DNA from: SPDF01 sp963699825
GTDB lineage: Bacteria > Gemmatimonadota > Gemmatimonadetes > Gemmatimonadales > GWC2-71-9
Direction: 5' to 3'
Assembly (NCBI GenBank): GCA_963699825.1
Contig: CAVOVI010000004.1
Span: 248,001 to 312,000, forward strand
Length of the DNA: 64,000 nt
Part shown: one piece after another, positions 48,579-57,772 of the stretch
How the letters are laid out: the number at the start of each line of letters is the position of its first letter
How positions within the stretch are numbered: the first letter of the stretch is position 1
Translations under genes and position numbers: made by a program
The notes under the pieces: model-generated
What the model was told of the DNA's origin: nothing
Seen by the model: the letters and a program-made list of their open reading frames with translations, nothing else
Databases searched by the model: none

Positions 48579-49198
48579 GTCCAGTGTCAGTCTATCCCCC
48601 GTACATCATCGAGCGTTCCAGCCGCGGCGAGCGTACCTACGACATCTTCAGCCGCCTGCTGATGGACCGGATCGTCTTCCTCGGCGCCGGCATCAACGAC
48701 GACGTCGCCAACATCATCATCGCCCAGCTGCTGTTCCTCGAGGCCGACAACCCCGAGAAGGACATCTACCTCTACCTGAACAGCCCGGGCGGGGTGGTGT
48801 CGAGCGGCATGGCGATCTACGACACGATGCAGCACCTCCGGGCACCGGTGAACACCATCTGCATGGGGATGGCCGCCTCGATGGGCTCCTTCCTCCTGTC
48901 GGCCGGCGCCAAGGGGAAGCGGAGCGCCCTGCCCCACAGCCGGATCATGATCCACCAGCCCTCTGGCGGCGCCCAGGGCACCGCCTCGGACATCGAGATC
49001 CAGGCGCGGGAGATCCTCTACCTGCGCTCGAAGATGAACGAGCTCTACAGCTTCCACACCGGCCAGCCGATCGAGACGATCGAGCGCGACATGGACCGGG
49101 ACCGGTTCATGAGCGCCGAGGAGGCGAAGGAATACGGGCTCATCGACACCGTCTTTGAGCCCCGGAAGGACTGGCTGGCCCCCCAAGTCGAGCCTTGA
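48575..49198 (+). CDS. clpP: ATP-dependent Clp protease proteolytic subunit
   Basis: ClpP is the tetradecameric serine protease partnered by ClpX. The 207-residue product has IYLYLNSPGGVVSSGMAIYDTM, the nucleophile Ser in CMGMAASMGSFLL (near residue 98) and the His in LPHSRIMIHQPSGG (near 123). A GTG at 48575 overlaps the tig stop and a second GTG at 48584 is an alternative start. A strong hairpin separates it from clpX. Confidence 0.97.
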   Translation: MSPVSVYPPYIIERSSRGERTYDIFSRLLMDRIVFLGAGINDDVANIIIAQLLFLEADNPEKDIYLYLNSPGGVVSSGMAIYDTMQHLRAPVNTICMGMAASMGSFLLSAGAKGKRSALPHSRIMIHQPSGGAQGTASDIEIQAREILYLRSKMNELYSFHTGQPIETIERDMDRDRFMSAEEAKEYGLIDTVFEPRKDWLAPQVEP

Positions 49199-49206
49199 CG
49201 CCCCCC

Positions 49207-49237
49207 GGGACCCGGCCCACCTTTCGGGTCGGGTCCC
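49207..49237 (+). terminator. Strong hairpin between clpP and clpX
   Basis: A 12-bp stem (49207-49218 with 49226-49237, one G-U pair) encloses the seven-base loop ACCTTTC. It begins 8 bases after the clpP stop and ends 25 bases before the clpX ATG. Only CTCCTC follows, with no T-run, so it may be a processing or attenuation element adjusting ClpP to ClpX output more than a full terminator. Confidence 0.5.
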
Positions 49238-49261
49238 CTCCTCACCATCGGCGGCCAGCGC

Positions 49262-50509
49262 ATGTCGAACGACAAGCACCTCCGCTGTTCCTTCTGCGGG
49301 AAGTCCAAGGACTCGGTCCGGAAGTTCATTTCCGGCCCGTCTGTTTACATTTGCAACGAATGCATCACCCTCTGCAATGAGATCCTGGCCGAGGACGAGG
49401 AGCGCGAGGTCGCCGAGAGCATCACCTCCGTCCCGACCCCGCCGGAGATCAAGAGCACTCTCGACCAGTACGTGATCGGCCAGGAACGCGCCAAGCGGAC
49501 CCTCTCCGTGGCCGTCTACAACCACTACAAGCGCATCAACGCCGCGGCCGCCCGGGACGGCGAGGTCGAGCTCGAGAAGTCGAACATCCTCCTGCTCGGG
49601 CCCACGGGAGTCGGCAAGACCCTGCTGGCGCAGACGCTCGCCCGCATCCTCGACGTGCCGTTCACGATCGCCGACGCCACCACCCTGACGGAAGCCGGCT
49701 ATGTCGGCGAGGACGTCGAGAACATCCTCGTGCGGCTGCTGCAGGCCGGCGACTTCAACGTCGCCGAGTGCGAGCGCGGCATCGTCTACATCGACGAGAT
49801 CGACAAGATCGCCCGCAAGTCCGAGAACCCCAGCATCACCCGGGATGTCTCCGGCGAGGGGGTCCAGCAGGCGCTGCTGAAGATCCTCGAGGGCACGGTG
49901 GCCTCGGTGCCGCCGCAGGGCGGCCGGAAGCACCCGCAGCAGGAATACATCCAGATCAACACCAAGGACATCCTGTTCATCTGCGGCGGCGCCTTCGACG
50001 GCCTCGAGAAGATCATCGAGGCGCGAGTCGGCCGGCAGAAGATCGGGTTCTCCTCCCAGGACCGGGCGGAGCGACCGGCGGAATCGGCGCACGACCCGTT
50101 CACCGACGTGGAGCCGGACGACCTGCTCCGCTTCGGCCTGATCCCGGAGCTGGTGGGCCGGCTGCCGGTGACGGTTTCGCTCGAGTCGCTGGACGAGGCG
50201 GCGCTGGTACAGATCCTCCTCGAGCCCAAGAACGCGCTCACCAAGCAGTACCAGAAGCTCTTCGAGCTGGAGGACGTCCGGCTGACGTTCGACGCCGAGG
50301 CGCTCCGTGCGGTGGCTCGCAAGGCGCTCAAGCGGGGCACCGGCGCTCGCGGCCTCCGCGCCATCCTCGAGACGACGATGACCGACATCATGTTCGACCT
50401 GCCCGACCGGGAGGACGTCCGCGAGGTCGTCATCACACCGGAGTGCGTGAACGACGGCAAGCCACCGCTGGTGGTGACCGAGCGGGCCAAGCAGAAGAAA
50501 GAAGCCTAG
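49262..50509 (+). CDS. clpX: ATP-dependent Clp protease ATP-binding subunit ClpX
   Basis: ClpX unfolds substrates and feeds them to ClpP. The 415-residue product has the N-terminal zinc-binding domain (CSFCGKSK ... YICNECITLC), Walker A GPTGVGKTLLAQTLA, Walker B-type VYIDEIDKIARK, the pore loop within TLTEAGYVGEDVE, and sensor motifs (LIPELVGRLPV, RGTGARGLRAILE). The spacing and order after clpP are standard. Confidence 0.97.
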   Translation: MSNDKHLRCSFCGKSKDSVRKFISGPSVYICNECITLCNEILAEDEEREVAESITSVPTPPEIKSTLDQYVIGQERAKRTLSVAVYNHYKRINAAAARDGEVELEKSNILLLGPTGVGKTLLAQTLARILDVPFTIADATTLTEAGYVGEDVENILVRLLQAGDFNVAECERGIVYIDEIDKIARKSENPSITRDVSGEGVQQALLKILEGTVASVPPQGGRKHPQQEYIQINTKDILFICGGAFDGLEKIIEARVGRQKIGFSSQDRAERPAESAHDPFTDVEPDDLLRFGLIPELVGRLPVTVSLESLDEAALVQILLEPKNALTKQYQKLFELEDVRLTFDAEALRAVARKALKRGTGARGLRAILETTMTDIMFDLPDREDVREVVITPECVNDGKPPLVVTERAKQKKEA

Positions 50510-50553
50510 GAGGCGCAACGGCCTCCCGCCCCCGCGGCTCCGCCGCCCCCCCC

Positions 50554-51144
50554 TTGTCGAGCCTCCCCATCGAGTTCGTCGGGTCGTTCCCGGATCCGCG
50601 TGTGCAGCTGGATCCGGCGCTGCCCGAGGTGGCGTTCGTTGGGCGATCCAATGTGGGGAAATCGAGCCTGCTGAACGCATTGGTGGGCAAGAAGGGCCTG
50701 GCGCGCGTGAGCGGGACGCCCGGCAAGACGAGACTGGTCAACGTCTTCCGACTGCCCGGCCTCTATCTTGTGGACCTCCCCGGCTACGGGTTTGCACGGG
50801 CCAGCAAGACAGACCGAGCGGGATTCCGGCAGCTGTTGAACGGGTACGTGGAACATCGTGAGACGCTGGCAGGTGTCGTCTGGATGCTGGATATCCGGCG
50901 CGACCTCTCCGCGGACGACCAGGAGGTACGGGGCCTGCTCGCCGCCTCGGGAAACCCGGTGCTCATCGTCCTGACCAAGATCGACAAGCTGGGGCGATCG
51001 GCCGCCCGCGAGCGGGCGAAGACGCTGGCCCGGGAGCTCGGGATGGCCGAGGAGGAACTGCAACCGACCAGTACTGTGACGGGGGAAGGAATCGCTGATC
51101 TCAGCGAGAGCATCCTGTCCGTCGCCGAACCAGGATCTCCCTGA
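50554..51144 (+). CDS. engB: Ribosome biogenesis GTP-binding protein EngB/YsxC
   Basis: EngB is a small GTPase for 50S assembly. G1 is GRSNVGKSSLLNAL, G2 lies in VSGTPGKTRLVNVF, G3 is LVDLPGYGFA, and G4 is LTKIDKLG. No ATG or GTG precedes the conserved core. TTG 50554 is the best start, giving about 196 residues, but there is no clear ribosome site. The 44-base gap after clpX is very C-rich. The last base of its stop is the first base of the next gene's start. Confidence 0.93.
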   Translation: MSSLPIEFVGSFPDPRVQLDPALPEVAFVGRSNVGKSSLLNALVGKKGLARVSGTPGKTRLVNVFRLPGLYLVDLPGYGFARASKTDRAGFRQLLNGYVEHRETLAGVVWMLDIRRDLSADDQEVRGLLAASGNPVLIVLTKIDKLGRSAARERAKTLARELGMAEEELQPTSTVTGEGIADLSESILSVAEPGSP

Positions 51145-51794
51145 TGAATTACATCAACAGACTCGTCGTGGTGCTTGCCCTCTGTGCCTGTGCGCACTCG
51201 GGTCAGGCGCAATCCCAGGAGACGCCGGACCCGATGGGGACGATGCCCCCGATGGGCCTTGGCTCACTCACGCAGGAACAGATTTCCGTGTCGATCGCGA
51301 ACAGCCAGCTCACGGTGCGCTTCGAGCCACTGAATGAGCGACTGCTGCGGCTGCTGGCGCCGGACGCCTACCGGGCGCTTTCCGGGATGATCGCCAGCCG
51401 CAGAGTCGCCATCGACTCGATCAGCCGGTACAGCGGGGCCTCCCAGCCCGGCCTGATGCTCGTCACCGTCTATGGCAACGTCCCCGACGTGCGATTCGAT
51501 GCCAGTTCGGTCGGAGTCTCGGTGAACTCAAGGCGGATCAACCCGGTCGGCATCATTCCCCTCAACGCGAACTTCAGCCGGCAGCAACTCCCGCGGCAGG
51601 CCGTCGGGCAGGGACTCTACGTCTTTTCCGAGGAACTCCCGGTCTACTCGCCGATGGTCTTCAGCTATGGGTCGGTGGCAGTGGAGGGATGGGCGCAGAA
51701 GATCTCGACGTTTGACCGGGAATTGGCCCGCGTGTCGGCCCGTGCGCGTTCACAGGAAACCCAACAGGTACCGGACTCGAGCGCCACGCCCTAG
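51144..51794 (+). CDS. Secreted protein of unknown function
   Basis: The 216-residue product has a signal peptide (MNYINRLVVVLALCACAHSGQAQ). The mature part contains IANSQLTVRFEPLNERLLRLLAPDAY followed by a beta-rich domain (GLMLVTVYGNVPDVRFDASSV). No cysteine lies at a clean lipobox, though ALCAC is close to one. The family is not recognised. It starts at the last base of engB, so the two are coupled. Confidence 0.72.
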   Translation: MNYINRLVVVLALCACAHSGQAQSQETPDPMGTMPPMGLGSLTQEQISVSIANSQLTVRFEPLNERLLRLLAPDAYRALSGMIASRRVAIDSISRYSGASQPGLMLVTVYGNVPDVRFDASSVGVSVNSRRINPVGIIPLNANFSRQQLPRQAVGQGLYVFSEELPVYSPMVFSYGSVAVEGWAQKISTFDRELARVSARARSQETQQVPDSSATP

Positions 51795-51806
51795 CCAAGG
51801 ATCCGA

Positions 51807-52835
51807 TCAGCGAATGGGCGTCGCCGTGGCGGAGTCGAGCGCCGGGCGCAGCCCCTCGTTGTACCGAAAACGGATCGCACCATCCCGTCGATCCAGGATC
51901 AGCACCCCCACATCATTGTGCCGGTCGGCCCACGCATACGCGCTGTCGGGCCCGAGCACGAACAGCGCGGTCGAGAGCACGTCGGCACGCAACGGATCAT
52001 CCGCCACGACGGTCAGGCTCCCCCACCCGGGGACGGGCGTCCCCGTTCGGGGATCGAGGATGTGGCCAATCGTCTGCCCGGCCGCGCGCACGTACCGGCC
52101 TGACTGACTGGAGGTCGACGCCGATCCACCGGCCAGCCAGAGCGTAAATACCTCTTCCTTGTTGTCTTCGGGGCTGGGGATGGCCAACCGCCACGGCCCA
52201 CCCGCCTCGGTCGGCCCCAACACCATCACCTGCTGCCCGAACCTGACCTGCGCCGAATGCACGCCGTGGGCCAGCAAGCTGTCGCGGGCCGCACGCAGGC
52301 TGTACCCCTTGACGAACCCCCACGGCTCGAACCCGGCCGTCGTCGCGAGTCGCTGGGCGACACACCGATCAAAATCGAGTTGCATGCCCCCCTCACCGGA
52401 GGCTCGACGAGCCGCTTCCAGCTCCACGACCGACGGCACCCGCCCGTCCCCGTCCAGATCCCACGCGTCCACGAGCGAGCCGATCACCATGTCGAACACT
52501 CCCGGCACTTCGGCGGCCTGCCCCGCCACCTGCCGCAGCACCTGGCAGAGCACCGGATCGATCGCCTCCCGCCTGCCCACGGCGATCGCATTCAGTTCCG
52601 TCACGCGGCTGTCCGGCCGATTCGGCGAGAGCAGGGCGTCCGCCGCACCGACCGCGCTGAGGACCGCCTGCGACGCCTCGACCGCGGCGGCCAAGGTGGG
52701 ACCCTCCAACGACATCCGCAGCGTCGCATCCATGGCTTCCGCCTTGCGGTCGATCCACACCGGCCCTCCCCTCCCACCGCGCCCACCGCAGCCGAGGAGG
52801 GCGAGACCGACGGCGCACAGGAGCAATCGAGGCAT
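51807..52835 (-). CDS. apbE: FAD:protein FMN transferase (ApbE family) lipoprotein
   Basis: ApbE attaches FMN covalently to Thr/Ser residues of target flavoproteins such as Rnf or Nqr subunits. The 342-residue product starts at ATG 52835. Its lipobox LALLGC is typical of this periplasmic family. Family motifs are MDATLRMSL, LSPNRPDSRVTELN, FDMVIGSLVDAWDLDGDG, GFVKGYSLRAARDSL, TIGHILDPRTGTPV and RADVLSTALFVLG. No obvious flavoprotein substrate is encoded nearby. Confidence 0.92.
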   Translation of the reverse strand: MPRLLLCAVGLALLGCGGRGGRGGPVWIDRKAEAMDATLRMSLEGPTLAAAVEASQAVLSAVGAADALLSPNRPDSRVTELNAIAVGRREAIDPVLCQVLRQVAGQAAEVPGVFDMVIGSLVDAWDLDGDGRVPSVVELEAARRASGEGGMQLDFDRCVAQRLATTAGFEPWGFVKGYSLRAARDSLLAHGVHSAQVRFGQQVMVLGPTEAGGPWRLAIPSPEDNKEEVFTLWLAGGSASTSSQSGRYVRAAGQTIGHILDPRTGTPVPGWGSLTVVADDPLRADVLSTALFVLGPDSAYAWADRHNDVGVLILDRRDGAIRFRYNEGLRPALDSATATPIR

Positions 52836-52946
52836 ACGACGCCTTTGTGGAAGCAAGGGAGAATCGATCACCGCGTGATGATCCGGCGACCTGTGGCGCC
52901 AGGCTCTCCACCCCGGTAAACTCAGGGAAACCATGGAGAACAGCTG

Positions 52947-53798
52947 ATGGCATTTCTACCCCTCCGATCCGTGAACCTGCCCGGACAGGCTGAGGCTGCG
53001 TACGAGGCGTGGCTCGATGATCTGGAATCCCAACTGGACGCCCCCGGGGCGGAGTGGTCGCGCATCGTACGCCAGACGCTCCTCGGGCTCTTCCATCCCG
53101 AGATTCCGGACTGGGAGGCCGCCGTGGCTGACCAGGGGCGTTCCCACGCCGCCCGGGCAACGCTGCTCGCGCTCGACCCGGCGAACGTTACCCTCGAACC
53201 GGAATACTACGCGGATGTCGACCCCGTGCGCTTCGCCCGGGTCAAGCCGCTGCTCTGGCTCTGGTACAGCTTCGACCGGGCGCCGCTCGCCGGGCAGAAC
53301 GTGGCGCTCGGGGTCGCGCTGCGCCGGCGCCTCGCGCCGAGGATCTTCGCCCGGTGCGGACGCAACTTCAAGTGCTTCCAGCACGTCGAGTTTTCCTATG
53401 GCTACAATCTGGAGGTCGGGGACGACGTCGTGATTCACCGCCACGTGCTGCTGGACGACCGAGGCGGCCTCACGCTCGGCAACCGGGTCAGCGTATCGGA
53501 CTACGCCAACATCTACAGCCACACCCACAGCATCGTCGACCAGCGTGACGTGACCAACGCACGAACCATTCTCGAAGACGACACCAGGATCACCTATCAC
53601 GCGACGGTGCTGGCCGGCGTACGGGTGGGACGGAACGGGATGGTCGGGGCGAACGCCGTCGCGACGAAGAACGTCCGCCCCTACCACGTCAACGTCGGTA
53701 TCCCGGCCAAGTCGGTCCGGGTCAAGCCGAACGCACCGCCGGAGACGGTCCCCACCGACCTGCTGACGCGCCACGACGGCGACCCGGAGCGCTCCTGA
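52947..53798 (+). CDS. Left-handed beta-helix (hexapeptide) acyltransferase
   Basis: The 283-residue product has an N-terminal helical part (residues 1-125) and a C-terminal hexapeptide-repeat domain. FKCFQHVEFSYGYNLEVGDDVVIHRHVLLDD, LTLGNRVSVSDYANIYSHTH and NGMVGANAVATKNV are typical of the LbH acyltransferases, and the His of SHTHSI fits the catalytic position in that group. The acceptor is unknown. The gene diverges from apbE. Its stop overlaps a possible CTG start of the downstream kinase. Confidence 0.85.
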   Translation: MAFLPLRSVNLPGQAEAAYEAWLDDLESQLDAPGAEWSRIVRQTLLGLFHPEIPDWEAAVADQGRSHAARATLLALDPANVTLEPEYYADVDPVRFARVKPLLWLWYSFDRAPLAGQNVALGVALRRRLAPRIFARCGRNFKCFQHVEFSYGYNLEVGDDVVIHRHVLLDDRGGLTLGNRVSVSDYANIYSHTHSIVDQRDVTNARTILEDDTRITYHATVLAGVRVGRNGMVGANAVATKNVRPYHVNVGIPAKSVRVKPNAPPETVPTDLLTRHDGDPERS

Positions 53799-55771
53799 AC
53801 ACCCTGATCGTCGCCACGCTGGTCGCCGGCGCGGCGGCACTCGTCTGGTCGTGGCGGGCCCGGCGCCGCCACGAGGCGGAGGCCGCGGCGCTCGCCTTGC
53901 AGCTGGTCGAGCTGCAGGCGGAGCGCGACGACTTTGCCCGCCGACTCGACCGGCGCATCAACGAGATCTTTTCCCTGCAGGAACTGAGTTACGTCCTCTC
54001 GGAGTCGCTCCAGACGGAGCGGATCGTGGAACAGGTGGCGCGGTTTACCTCCCGCTTTCTTGAAGCGGAAGGAACGGTGGTGGCCCTTGCCTCCGAGGAG
54101 CATCCCGAACTCCGCATTGCCGCCGCTGAGGGCTCCCTGGCCCCGCTGCTCGGTCGCTCGTTTCCCTCCGCGGAGGGAGGGCTCCTGACCCAGGCGATCG
54201 GCCGTGAACGGATCGAACTCGCCGAGGGACCACCGCCCGGCGTGGACCTGATCGCCGGGACGATGGTGGCCCGGACCGCCGTCGCCCCTTTGCGAGCCCA
54301 CGGCATGACGCTGGGCGCCATGGCCGTCGCGACGCGCCACGACCGGCCGTTCTCCACCCAGGATCTCTGGCTGATCTCGACGGTCGCCATGCAGGCCGCG
54401 GTCGTGCTCACCAACAGCCGGTTCTTCGCCCTGCTGCGGCAAGGCAAGGAAGAATGGGAAACGACCTTCGACGCGCTCTCCGAAGGCATCGCCCTGGTCG
54501 ACGGTGTGGGCCGCATCACCCGGGCCAATCGGGCGCTCGCGCTGCTGGCCGGTGTCCCGCTCGCCTCGCTGGTGGGCAGGCCATTCGTTTCGTCGCTTTT
54601 CGCCGAGTCGGCGGCGGCCGACGAGCTGATCGCGGGTGCCCGCCTCGGCAAGTCGCGGATCCCGACCCTGCTCCCATCCACCAAGCTGAACCGCACGCTG
54701 CGCCTGGCGGGCGCCCCGCTTCCGGCGCAAGAAGGTCCCACATCGATCGTGGTGATGGTGGAGGACGTGACCGACCAGCGCGCCCTGGAAGCCCAGTTGA
54801 TCCAGAACGAAAAGATGGCAGCGGTCGGGCAACTGGTGTCCGGCGTGGCGCACGAACTGAACAACCCGCTGACGTCGATCGCGGGACTCTCCGAACTGCT
54901 GCTGGAACAGGAGCGCCTGCCCGGGGATGCCCGCGAGCACCTGAACGTCATTCACGAACAGGCTGACCGGGCCGGGCGGATCGTCGCCAACCTGCTGACC
55001 TTCGCACGGAAGGGCACGCCGGAGCAGGCCGTCGTCGACCTCGAGGATGTGGCCCAACGCACCACCCTTCTCATCCAGGCGGAGCTCCGGTTGCGCGGAA
55101 TCACGCTGGAGCGCGTGACCGGTACGCCTGCCATCGTCCGCGGGGACCGGTACGAGATTCAGCAGGTCCTCCTGAACCTGCTGACGAACGCCGTCCACGC
55201 CCTCTCCGAGCTGCCTCCCGAGGCTGACCGGCGCATCCTGGTGGCCACCGGACAGGAAGAGGACCGCGCCTTTGTCCGTGTCACCGATACCGGAGCCGGT
55301 ATTCCCGAGGCGCTGAGCGGTCGGATCTTCACACCGTTCTTCACCACGAAGCAGCCCGGGCAGGGCACCGGGCTTGGGCTTTCCATCAGTTATGGCATCG
55401 TGGAATCACACGGCGGCCGACTGTCCTACGCGCCGGCGGAGGGTGGGGGCTCGACATTCACGATCCAGCTTCCCGCCTACGGGAGCGGACCGGTAAAGCA
55501 GCTGCGTGCCATGTCGAGTGCTGGTGGCCGACGCCGACCGGTCCGTCCACCGGGTCGTGACCGCGCTGCTGACCCAGGATGGCGTGCAGATTCACACGGC
55601 GCGGACGGGGGCCGAGGCGGTCGCGATGTCCAGCGAGACGGCGTACGACGTCGTCCTCCTCGACCCGACGCTGTCGGGCGCGTCGGAACCGCTGATCCCC
55701 CAGCTGCTCAGTGCACGACCCAACCTCGCGGAACGGCTCGTGCTGCTCGGCGAGCTGGACCCGACCCCTGA
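53795..55771 (+). CDS. GAF/PAS sensor histidine kinase
   Basis: The reading frame opens upstream of any ATG. From a CTG at 53795 (overlapping the previous stop as CTGA) it encodes NTLIVATLVAGAAALVWSWRARRR, a clear membrane anchor. TTG 53897 is the first standard start but would lose that helix. A GAF domain (residues about 65-220), a PAS domain (about 225-330), HisKA with GQLVSGVAHELNNPLTSIAG, and ATPase motifs NLLTNAVHAL, DTGAGI and GTGLGLSISYG follow. The kinase domain ends near 55500. The frame stays open to 55771, inside the receiver gene in another frame. A base error near 55505 probably splits one hybrid kinase. Confidence 0.9.
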   Translation: MNTLIVATLVAGAAALVWSWRARRRHEAEAAALALQLVELQAERDDFARRLDRRINEIFSLQELSYVLSESLQTERIVEQVARFTSRFLEAEGTVVALASEEHPELRIAAAEGSLAPLLGRSFPSAEGGLLTQAIGRERIELAEGPPPGVDLIAGTMVARTAVAPLRAHGMTLGAMAVATRHDRPFSTQDLWLISTVAMQAAVVLTNSRFFALLRQGKEEWETTFDALSEGIALVDGVGRITRANRALALLAGVPLASLVGRPFVSSLFAESAAADELIAGARLGKSRIPTLLPSTKLNRTLRLAGAPLPAQEGPTSIVVMVEDVTDQRALEAQLIQNEKMAAVGQLVSGVAHELNNPLTSIAGLSELLLEQERLPGDAREHLNVIHEQADRAGRIVANLLTFARKGTPEQAVVDLEDVAQRTTLLIQAELRLRGITLERVTGTPAIVRGDRYEIQQVLLNLLTNAVHALSELPPEADRRILVATGQEEDRAFVRVTDTGAGIPEALSGRIFTPFFTTKQPGQGTGLGLSISYGIVESHGGRLSYAPAEGGGSTFTIQLPAYGSGPVKQLRAMSSAGGRRRPVRPPGRDRAADPGWRADSHGADGGRGGRDVQRDGVRRRPPRPDAVGRVGTADPPAAQCTTQPRGTARAARRAGPDP

Positions 55772-55856
55772 CGTCGACCTCCCCGATGTCCCACGGCTCG
55801 CCAAGCCGCTCGTGCCGCGCGACGCGCGCGCGGTGCTGCAGCGGTTGCTCCCCTAG
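55506..55856 (+). CDS. Response regulator receiver domain
   Basis: The 116-residue product is a stand-alone receiver fold: CRVLVADADRSVHRVV with the acidic pair, the phospho-acceptor region YDVVLLDPTLSG, and a Lys near the end in RLAKPLVPRD. It has no output domain. It begins exactly where the preceding kinase ATPase domain ends but in the +1 frame. It may be either a separate regulator or the C-terminal receiver of a hybrid kinase. The final bases overlap the convergent beta-helix gene by 4. Confidence 0.8.
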   Translation: MPCRVLVADADRSVHRVVTALLTQDGVQIHTARTGAEAVAMSSETAYDVVLLDPTLSGASEPLIPQLLSARPNLAERLVLLGELDPTPDVDLPDVPRLAKPLVPRDARAVLQRLLP

Positions 55857-57286
55857 TACCCCGCCGCCGACGCCGGGAACCAGGGAGTCACCACGACGGC
55901 CCCCTTGACCCGGGCCGCGGCCTCCGCCTCCGTGGCCGTCGCCCAGTAGTTGCTTCCCGCCCTCAGCGACGGCGCGACGATGAAGTACCGTTGTGCCCGC
56001 AGGAAGACGTTCCCCGTCACCTGCGCGTCGCGACCCGTCGAATCCGCCACGAGCGCTTCGTCCACCGCATCGAAGGTGTTGCCCCGCACGCGGGCGTGTG
56101 CCGTCCGCTCGAGTACCAGGCCGCGCGTCACCTCCGCGATGATGTTCCCATCGATGATGTAGTCGCGACTCGCCGGCCCGGCCGAATCCCGCGTGAAGAG
56201 CCGGATACCGGCCTTCCCACCCATCACCATGTTGGTGAGGAGGCGGTTGGCCCCGCCGTGCTCGATCGCGATGCCCACCGACCGCGACCCGAGGATGATG
56301 TTCCCCTGCACCGTCGTGCCCGTCGAGTACCCGAGCCAGAAGCCGTAGTCCGAGCTGTCGGCGCGGTTCTCGAGAAAGACGTTGCCGTGGCTGAAGGTGG
56401 ACTCGAAGGCATTGTGATAGGCGGAGGAGCCGTCGTTGCGGAGCACCAGGTTGCCGTTCGAGGGGCGAATGAACTCCGGCTGTCCGCTGAGGAAGAATCC
56501 GTCGCCCGACCAGGTCAGGTTGTTGTCGGCCACGAGGTTCGAGTCGCTCTGCTCCCGGAGCAGGATCCCGGCGGAATCGCAGCCCCGCCGATACGCCGGG
56601 GATTCGCAGCGCACGTTATGATCCGCCTTGTTCCGCACCAGCGTGTTGTGCGACGAGGCCCAGAGGTGAATGCCCCAGCCGCTGTTTTCCGAGACATCGT
56701 TGTCCGCCACGTAGCTGGCGCGTGCGTCGATCAACCCGATGCCGTTCTGTGCATGGCGCGCCGAGACGCCGACCACCGTCGCGCCGTTGGTGTTCTTCAG
56801 CAGGATCCCGCCGCCATAGGCCTCCGCGGAGTCGGCGCGGAAGATGTCGAGCCAGTCGCCCTCGTCATACCGGTCCGGGGTGGAGCGGAGCGCCTGCGCG
56901 CGGGAGCCGGAGACGTCCACCCGCGCGATCCGGTGGCCGCGTCCTCCCTCGATCCGGATCCCGTGCCGAAAACCGTGAATCGTGCCGCCATACACCTCGA
57001 CGTTGTCGAGCCCCCGACTCACCACGCCGGCCCCGAGGAAGGCGGATTGGACACTGTCGCCGCTTTCGAGCGTGACGCCCGTGAGGTTGAGCCTGGTCCC
57101 CGAGCCGGCAATGATCAGCACGCCGAGCTCCCCGTGATCGGCGATGCGGTAGCGCCCAGGGCACACGGTCACATCCCCCTGGACCTGCGTCCCGGCGCGG
57201 GACAGCCGGAGGCACGGATCACGGTCCGCAGGCAGGGCGAACAGGAGGAGGGCGGACGCGCAGAGTACGACAGGACGAGTCAGCAT
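55853..57286 (-). CDS. Right-handed parallel beta-helix protein, secreted
   Basis: The 477-residue product has a signal peptide (residues 1-20) and many beta-helix repeats of the PbH1/NosD type, for example NGIGLIDARASYVADNDVSENSGWGIHLWASSHNTLVRNK split over successive turns. Such folds often act on polysaccharides or serve as surface adhesins. No catalytic residues for a pectate lyase can be assigned. It is the last gene of a minus-strand run (barrel protein, pilB, NUDIX, beta-helix), overlapping the NUDIX stop by 7 bases. Confidence 0.88.
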   Translation of the reverse strand: MLTRPVVLCASALLLFALPADRDPCLRLSRAGTQVQGDVTVCPGRYRIADHGELGVLIIAGSGTRLNLTGVTLESGDSVQSAFLGAGVVSRGLDNVEVYGGTIHGFRHGIRIEGGRGHRIARVDVSGSRAQALRSTPDRYDEGDWLDIFRADSAEAYGGGILLKNTNGATVVGVSARHAQNGIGLIDARASYVADNDVSENSGWGIHLWASSHNTLVRNKADHNVRCESPAYRRGCDSAGILLREQSDSNLVADNNLTWSGDGFFLSGQPEFIRPSNGNLVLRNDGSSAYHNAFESTFSHGNVFLENRADSSDYGFWLGYSTGTTVQGNIILGSRSVGIAIEHGGANRLLTNMVMGGKAGIRLFTRDSAGPASRDYIIDGNIIAEVTRGLVLERTAHARVRGNTFDAVDEALVADSTGRDAQVTGNVFLRAQRYFIVAPSLRAGSNYWATATEAEAAARVKGAVVVTPWFPASAAGY

Positions 57287-57748
57287 AGGCGAAGTAGATC
57301 CTCCAGGGGGCCGGCGTCGCCATCGGCGAAGAGGATGAGGATGTCATCGAGGGCCCGGCGCGAACGGGGCCAGGACAGCCGGCTCCGGGCGAAGTCGACC
57401 GAGAGCCATTCGGCGGTGTCGTGCTCGCCGGAGAGGGAGGGTTCGGCATCTGCGGGGACGAAGACCACGAACGCCGGGATCATGGCCACCGCATCGGTGC
57501 GCGTGGAGATAGAACGACTCCACCCGGCTGAGGTTGTACATCGCGGCTGGGGTGAGCCCGGTTTCCTCGAGCAGTTCGCGTCGGGCCGCGTCCACCGGCG
57601 ATTCCCCCTGCTCGACGTGGCCGTGGACGACCTCCCAGGCTCCCGGTGAACGGCCCCGATCGCTCCGCCGGAGGACCAGAAACTCGAAGCCCGCCCCGGC
57701 GGGGCGGGCCACATAGAGGTCGACCATGGAGACGCGGACGTCAGTCAT
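57280..57748 (-). CDS. NUDIX hydrolase (frameshifted)
   Basis: The product hydrolyses a nucleoside diphosphate linked to another moiety. The start is ATG 57748 (MTDVRVSMVDLYV). The Nudix box is GHVEQGESPVDAARRELLEETGL, with the GX5EX7REXXEE pattern. The frame breaks near 57497. Removing one C joins ESFYLHA to TDAVAMIPAFVVFVPADAEP and gives about 155 residues ending LLRLC. It starts 24 bases after pilB. The substrate is unknown. Confidence 0.87.
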
Positions 57749-57772
57749 ACAGAACATCCTCCGGCCGTCCGG

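Noticed and set aside
48587..50680. 697-codon minus-strand open frame opposite clpP, clpX and engB
   Set aside because: It lies wholly antisense to strongly conserved genes and shows no plausible protein motifs.
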